NCBI GenBank assembly: GCA_937625935.1
Contig: OW569393.1
Span: forward strand, 186,001 to 250,000
DNA from: Tetramitus jugosus
Taxonomy: Eukaryota > Heterolobosea > Eutetramitea > Acrasida > Vahlkampfiidae
Reading direction: 5' to 3'
Length of the DNA stretch: 64,000 bases
The position numbers and the translations under genes were made by a program. A model generated the notes under the pieces. The model searched no databases. It had not been told where the DNA came from and saw only the letters and a list, made by a program, of their open reading frames with translations. This document shows positions 59,640 through 64,000 of the stretch, piece by piece (position 1 is the stretch's first letter; each line of letters opens with the position of its first letter).

Positions 59640-60330
59640 AGGTGGACTTGTGTTATGGTTGATATCAAGCTTTGCACGAAATGGTGTGGTATGGCCTTAC
59701 ATCAGAATGCAATGAACGTATTTATTCGTCCTCAAGTTCCAATAACTCCTCCCTCTCAACCCAGTTATCCATGCTTCCAAGATGTCATGATCAATTCTCA
59801 TCCCACAACCTACTGTCCAATCAAAATGATCTTCAGCAGCAACATCAACGGCAACCTGTGCATCCAATAAAACAACAACAACCACAGCAACAGCATGCGT
59901 AAGAAATGCAATCACAACCACTACACCCACAACAAACTCGACAAAGATATGCTTCCATTCCAAGGACTCCACATTTCATCCACTACACCATCGTCCATTC
60001 CTCGATCTGCTACAACAACAGCAAGTGTCATGACAAGTGGAACAACACGAAAGAAAAGGAACAGTACTGCCACTACCTTACCCACGCCACAGTCCTCCTG
60101 AGGACAGGAAATTCCGACCACGTCAACAGCAGATGCTTTTTCCTTCATGCACAATTTGGCACTACAAATCAATTCAACCCATCTGCATCTGCAAATGCTG
60201 GAAGTGCACCTGTTTATCCTCCTGATGTTGCTGCTGTTGAAGGTCAAGTCAATCTTCCATCGTTCCCCTCCCCATTGGCTGCTGCTGATACATCATCATC
60301 ATAAAAGACTCATCCCACCGGTCAACACAA
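59640..60330 (+). pseudogene. Decayed Gln/Pro/Ser-rich coding sequence
   Basis: Low-complexity reading jumps between the three plus frames: QQQHQRQPVHPIKQQQPQQQ, PSSIPRSATTTASVMTSGTT, PRHSPPEDRKFRPRQQQ and GSAPVYPPDVAAVEGQ. Together they look like one former Gln/Pro-rich protein broken by several small indels. No domain is visible. Remains may continue to about 60780. Confidence 0.4.
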
Positions 60331-61274
60331 AGCGGTACTCCACCACCAAGCTAGTTTTGGTTCAATCAAACACAAAAACAACAACAAGAAGCTGCTGTTA
60401 CATCATCTTCAAACAGAATCACAGATCGATCTGTGATTTGAAGAGTATATGGAGACGAAGTGTTGGCATATATCGATCCAATGTTGTTGTGAACAGTGTT
60501 TCAGGGTATATCAAGCAGGTACAAAATCTTGTCGGTCCATGATGCGTTATCATAGGTACATGAACCCAATGGGCACTTTGGATATTCCAAGGACAACAAG
60601 TGAGGTGAGAAGTGCCATTGATCAAATCAAATGGATGCAAGAAAGGAGAATTGCATACGGTGAATCAACTCATCAATTTGTATCAAACACACAGAGTGAT
60701 GTGTGCCAATGGTCTGGTTGTTCCTACACATGTACCAGTTAGGTCTCTTTCTTGCTGACACGCCACAGAGACACGATACTTGCAGGACAATAAGGCACAA
60801 CGTCAATTGTACATACTGTACATCAAGCTAGAAACAGAGCTTGGAAGCGGTTAACAACCATGGATTCACTCTAAGATCGGTACCTGCAACAAGGAGTATT
60901 CAAGAAAAATGGTTGAAAGCACAAACAAAAAGTGAGAAGGAGAGAATAGTTTCAAGCTCATATTCATCCATCATGTTTGATGGTCTGCCCGACTCTTCAA
61001 TTCATTTTGTGGCAATGTAATCTGAGGATCAAATTGAAACAACAACGATCAACGAATAATGTTGAGTCTCATGATGTTGGAAAAAAGAAAGGACGTTGAT
61101 TGACGCGGAGATTTGTCTACCTTTTTTTGCAGGAGGTTCAATAAAATCAAAAGCCGATTGACAGCAAAGTTATTGAAACTTCCTTTTTTTTGAGGAGGGA
61201 AGCAATGTGAAGTTGCAACTTTTCTGTCACAACTCACAACACAAAAACAACACTTGAAAAAAATTTACCAAAAT
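60331..61274. other. Gene-free stretch, about 0.9 kb
   Basis: This is the 5' flank of the coiled-coil gene. Short fragments such as KWMQERRIAYGES and YILYIKLETELGS may be coding remnants, but I cannot assign them. No repeat or RNA gene was seen. Confidence 0.4.
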
Positions 61275-62444
61275 ATGGGAAACGTGATCGCTCAAATCAG
61301 TTATCATATCTTTGATACTGTACTCCTTTTGTTTCAAACTCTCCAATTTTTCATTCTCCTTTCACCAAAATCCCAATTCAACAATGCAACAACTCTCAAA
61401 AGGTTTCTCCAGAGCAAAAGAGGAAGAATGGTCATTCTCAGAACAGGAGACATTGTTCGCGTTCTTTCCCAACCACCGAAAGAAATGAAAAACAATCATC
61501 ACGAGCAAGAAGCAAACAACAGACAATCACAAAAAGACAAGTATGATATTAAACTTCAAAACCAGAAAATTCAAGATTTTTTGAAACAGAAACAAGAATT
61601 TTGTGACACCTTGATCAGAGAAAAGCATCAACTGCATGAACAGAATGAATATCTCAATCAATCATTGCAAAATTCCAACCGTGCAAAAGAAACACTCTCC
61701 AATGAATGTGAAAAATTGAGTAAGATTGTTGGGGAGCTGCAGAAAAGAATTGCTGACAAGAGTCAAGAGTTGATTGGTGTCACGGCTGACATGGACAGTT
61801 CCATTTTTTCAAGCAGTGACAGTGATGATGGCAAGATTAGACCTCAAATTGTACACAAGCAATTCGACACATTGATGGACATTATTCATGAACTTCAATT
61901 GGATATCAAGTCAAATTGTGATTCTAGTACTGAAGACTATAGTAAACGAATGAGCTATGTTTACAAGAAAATTCTTGAATCATTGTTTGATCCAGGATTG
62001 TGGAAGATATTGAAGAAGCCAATGGAATCCAAGAGATTGTTGAAGCAATCAATGTGCTTGGTTTTGACTGGAAAGCAAGAAAATGAAAAGGGAATGAACA
62101 AAGATTTATTGAAGAACTTCCTTTTGCCACCTATTGAATCCCATTTGAAGAAAATCATTGAAAAGGGGGCATTCAAAGATTTGTCAAATGAATTCACAAG
62201 CAAATTGATCAAAAAATCTGCTGAGAATGCACTGTTTCTTGCTGCACAACTCGTTGTTTCGAAACCAACAATGGGAATTATTGCACCAAAGAAAGGCAGT
62301 GACTTCAACCCAGACAAGCACGAAGATGCAACGTGTGAAACAAAAATGGTTGTGACATCAATCAAGAGACCTGGGTTGATTTGTGTGCGAGACAACAGAG
62401 TATTTGCCAAAGCATCTGTTGAAACAGAAACCAAAAACGCTTAA
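61275..62444 (+). CDS. Coiled-coil protein with unrecognised C-terminal domain (paralogue A)
   Basis: This 389-aa protein starts at the ATG at 61275 (MGNVIAQ); the frame is open to a TTG at 61254. Gly at position 2 makes N-myristoylation conceivable but unproven. A hydrophobic stretch follows (FDTVLLLFQTLQFFILL), then a coiled coil (61540-61780). After a Ser/Asp linker comes a ~200-residue C-terminal domain shared with the convergent neighbour: KKILESLFDPGLWK, LVLTGKQEN, ALFLAAQLVVSKP, then GIIAPKKGSDFNPDKHEDA, CETKMVVTSIKRPGLICV and DNRVFAKASVET. I do not recognise this domain. The hydrophobic segment could be a membrane anchor that the neighbour's visible part lacks. Confidence 0.75.
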   Translation: MGNVIAQISYHIFDTVLLLFQTLQFFILLSPKSQFNNATTLKRFLQSKRGRMVILRTGDIVRVLSQPPKEMKNNHHEQEANNRQSQKDKYDIKLQNQKIQDFLKQKQEFCDTLIREKHQLHEQNEYLNQSLQNSNRAKETLSNECEKLSKIVGELQKRIADKSQELIGVTADMDSSIFSSSDSDDGKIRPQIVHKQFDTLMDIIHELQLDIKSNCDSSTEDYSKRMSYVYKKILESLFDPGLWKILKKPMESKRLLKQSMCLVLTGKQENEKGMNKDLLKNFLLPPIESHLKKIIEKGAFKDLSNEFTSKLIKKSAENALFLAAQLVVSKPTMGIIAPKKGSDFNPDKHEDATCETKMVVTSIKRPGLICVRDNRVFAKASVETETKNA

Positions 62445-62550
62445 GGAGTGCCAATACACAAAGATTGGCGCTATTACCATCACTCACACATCAGTATCTA
62501 CAGAAAAGAATGAATTAAGATGATTATGTCTAATATTTTTATTTGAAATT

Positions 62551-64000
62551 CTAATGATTCTTTTTGCTTGTTGTCTCAACAAGACATTTCTTTTGTACTC
62601 TGTTGTCAACGACACAAATAAGACCTGGTCTCTTGACGAAAGTGACGACAAGCTCCGCTTCACATGTGGCATCTTCATGCTTTTCAGGATTAAATTGTTC
62701 CTTGTTCACTCTTGGAGCAATGACATCCAGTCTTGGTTCACAAACAAGGAGTTCAGCAGCCAAATCAATTGATACACGAGCACATTCATCAATATTGTTC
62801 TTGGTCTCATCATCATTCAAATCAACCAACTCTTTGAATTGAGACTTGATAATCTCACAAATGTTGTCATGAACAATACGATACAACTCCTTCTGTAATG
62901 TATCTCTTTCATCCTTTGTTCCCTCCTTTCCAGTCAAAATCTTGGCTGTTTTCAATTCATTACACTTTGGTTTCTTCTTCTTGTGGATTGATCTCCAAAA
63001 TCCTTCTCCAAACAGAGATTCAACCAACTTTTGTTGACATTTTCTTTTGGCCTTCTTGAATTCTCCTTCATCTGATCCATTATTTTCAGACTTTTTTGAC
63101 ATACAGCTCAACAATTCACTCAATGTGTCCATAGCATCGTCAAATGTCTTTGAAGCTCCTGCAATTTTGATCGCACCTGTGTCTGCATTATTGGCCAAGG
63201 AACGATCATTTATGGCCTTTTCATTGATCAAGAGTTGCTTTCCATCAGCAATTTCTTGTTCTTTTTTCTTCATTAATTCGTTCAATACTTCGATTTGTTG
63301 CAAGTAATTTGTCTTTGACTCCTTCAATTCGTTTTCAATTTTGGTAATCTTTGATTTGAGTTCGGAAATAACATCCTTTTGATTGCTGATCTCATATTCC
63401 TTATGTTTCACTTCTTCTTTACCTGTCTTGACATCATTCTTGAGATGAAAGATATCATTCTTTTGCTTTGTAATCTCTTGATTCAATTTCACGATCAATT
63501 CGTTCAATACTTCGATTTGTTGCAGGTAGTTTGTCTTTGACTCCTTCAATTCGTTATCAATTTTGGTAATCTTTGAGTTGAGTTGGGAAATTATATCCTT
63601 TTGATTGCTGATCTCATATTCCTTACGTTTCACTTCTTCTTTACCTGTCTTGACTTCATTCTTGAGATGAAAGATATCATTCTTTTGCTTTGTAATCTCT
63701 TGATTCAATTTCTTCACTTCATCTTCCTTTGTCTTCAACTTTCTTTCAATTTCGTCCAGTGTTTTTTTGCATTCATCATCTTTCTTCTTCATATCAGATT
63801 GCTTTTTGATGGTATCTGTATGGTTACGAATCTCTGTATTCTTCTTTTCAATGGATTCTCTGAGCTCTTTCACTTGATTTTGCAATTGTTTGATTTTGAC
63901 ATCGACGCTCTTGAGTATGTTAACGAAATCAGGGTTAATTTGGCAGACCAACAATTTTTCTTCCAGAGATTCAGCTGTTTCAATCAACTCCTTGATTAGA
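62551..64000 (-). CDS. Coiled-coil protein with the same C-terminal domain (paralogue B), 5' end cut
   Basis: The minus strand is open from 62551 to the window edge (about 482 codons, no ATG at the visible start), so the N-terminus lies outside. A long coiled coil (63200-63990) contains a recent tandem duplication of 74 residues. The C-terminal domain matches paralogue A: QQKLVESLFGEGFWR, AKILTGKEGTKDE, DLAAELLVCEP, then DVIAPRVNKEQFNPEKHED, CEAELVVTFVKRPGLICV and DNRVQKKCLVET. The two genes converge with 106 bp between stops. A local inverted duplication is the likely origin. Function is unknown. Confidence 0.8.
   Translation of the reverse strand, partial: LIKELIETAESLEEKLLVCQINPDFVNILKSVDVKIKQLQNQVKELRESIEKKNTEIRNHTDTIKKQSDMKKKDDECKKTLDEIERKLKTKEDEVKKLNQEITKQKNDIFHLKNEVKTGKEEVKRKEYEISNQKDIISQLNSKITKIDNELKESKTNYLQQIEVLNELIVKLNQEITKQKNDIFHLKNDVKTGKEEVKHKEYEISNQKDVISELKSKITKIENELKESKTNYLQQIEVLNELMKKKEQEIADGKQLLINEKAINDRSLANNADTGAIKIAGASKTFDDAMDTLSELLSCMSKKSENNGSDEGEFKKAKRKCQQKLVESLFGEGFWRSIHKKKKPKCNELKTAKILTGKEGTKDERDTLQKELYRIVHDNICEIIKSQFKELVDLNDDETKNNIDECARVSIDLAAELLVCEPRLDVIAPRVNKEQFNPEKHEDATCEAELVVTFVKRPGLICVVDNRVQKKCLVETTSKKNH
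63268..63711. repeat. Tandem duplication, 2 x 222 bp, in the coiled-coil gene
   Basis: Unit 63490-63711 and unit 63268-63489 are near-identical at DNA level and in frame (74 codons each, KLNQEITKQKNDIFHLKN...). Only scattered substitutions separate them, so the duplication is recent. Confidence 0.85.

Noticed and set aside
60449-60742. 97-codon ORF (QIKWMQERRIAYGES...)
   Set aside because: It starts on a non-family sequence inside decayed low-complexity DNA; no motif was recognised.
1-64000. CRISPR arrays, rRNA genes, bacterial-type operons or riboswitches
   Set aside because: None was seen: repeats found are trinucleotide tracts, transposon ends or protein-level repeats, and gene organisation is eukaryotic.

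Overview
The window looks like nuclear DNA of a free-living amoeboflagellate protist, most likely a heterolobosean of the Naegleria type. This is an inference. The evidence is closely packed eukaryotic genes with few short GT-AG introns (46 to 126 nt), axonemal radial-spoke genes (RSP4/6-like and RSPH10B-like), one-polypeptide UMP synthase in the order OPRT-ODC, and many lineage-specific secreted or membrane proteins. No species is claimed.

Layout. From 1 to 14.5 kb there are an F-box/LRR protein (cut by the window start), a CRAL-TRIO lipid-binding protein, a large secreted malectin/PA14/IPT/propeller protein, a probable GPI-anchored protein, three minus-strand genes (F-box-like, small unknown, SAM-like), a radial-spoke RSP4/6 homologue and UMP synthase. 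From 14.55 to 17.16 kb is a nested stack of non-LTR retroelements that I could order by two target-site duplications, next to a tRNA-Ile gene lacking its 5' acceptor strand. From 17.2 to 44.1 kb is another gene-dense stretch: a type I membrane protein, a ~2,370-residue adhesion-GPCR-like receptor carrying a C-terminal RGS domain, a cyclase-family protein without its metal ligands, an SGNH esterase, Hsp20, an RSPH10B-like MORN protein, an ArsB/anion transporter, a class III aminotransferase, a low-complexity nuclear-type protein with a novel repeat, an SDR reductase, a BTB-BACK protein, a coiled-coil protein and a type I membrane protein. From 44.1 to 46.3 kb are gene fragments (RING, DUF4116, BTB-BACK). 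From 46.3 to 50.7 kb is a divergent pair of HSPA12-type Hsp70 relatives, one fused to a von Willebrand A domain. From 50.7 to 61.2 kb I see no intact gene. It holds a MITE-like element, a 1.4-kb element with perfect 33-bp inverted termini, decayed transposases of about four superfamilies, and a relic of a bacterial-type repeat protein. From 61.2 to 64 kb is a convergent pair of coiled-coil paralogues with an unrecognised C-terminal domain; the second runs off the window.

How the genes relate. There is no operon logic; neighbours are mostly functionally unrelated. Themes are flagellar radial spokes (two genes), cell-surface recognition and signalling (malectin/PA14 protein, GPI protein, GPCR-RGS, two type I membrane proteins) and proteostasis (Hsp20, two Hsp70-NBD proteins). 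The strongest candidates for unusual biology are the GPCR-RGS receptor, the Hsp70-vWA fusion, the ligand-less cyclase, the ORF1-only 'half-LINE', and the coiled-coil pair. All family calls come from reading motifs; no database search was possible.
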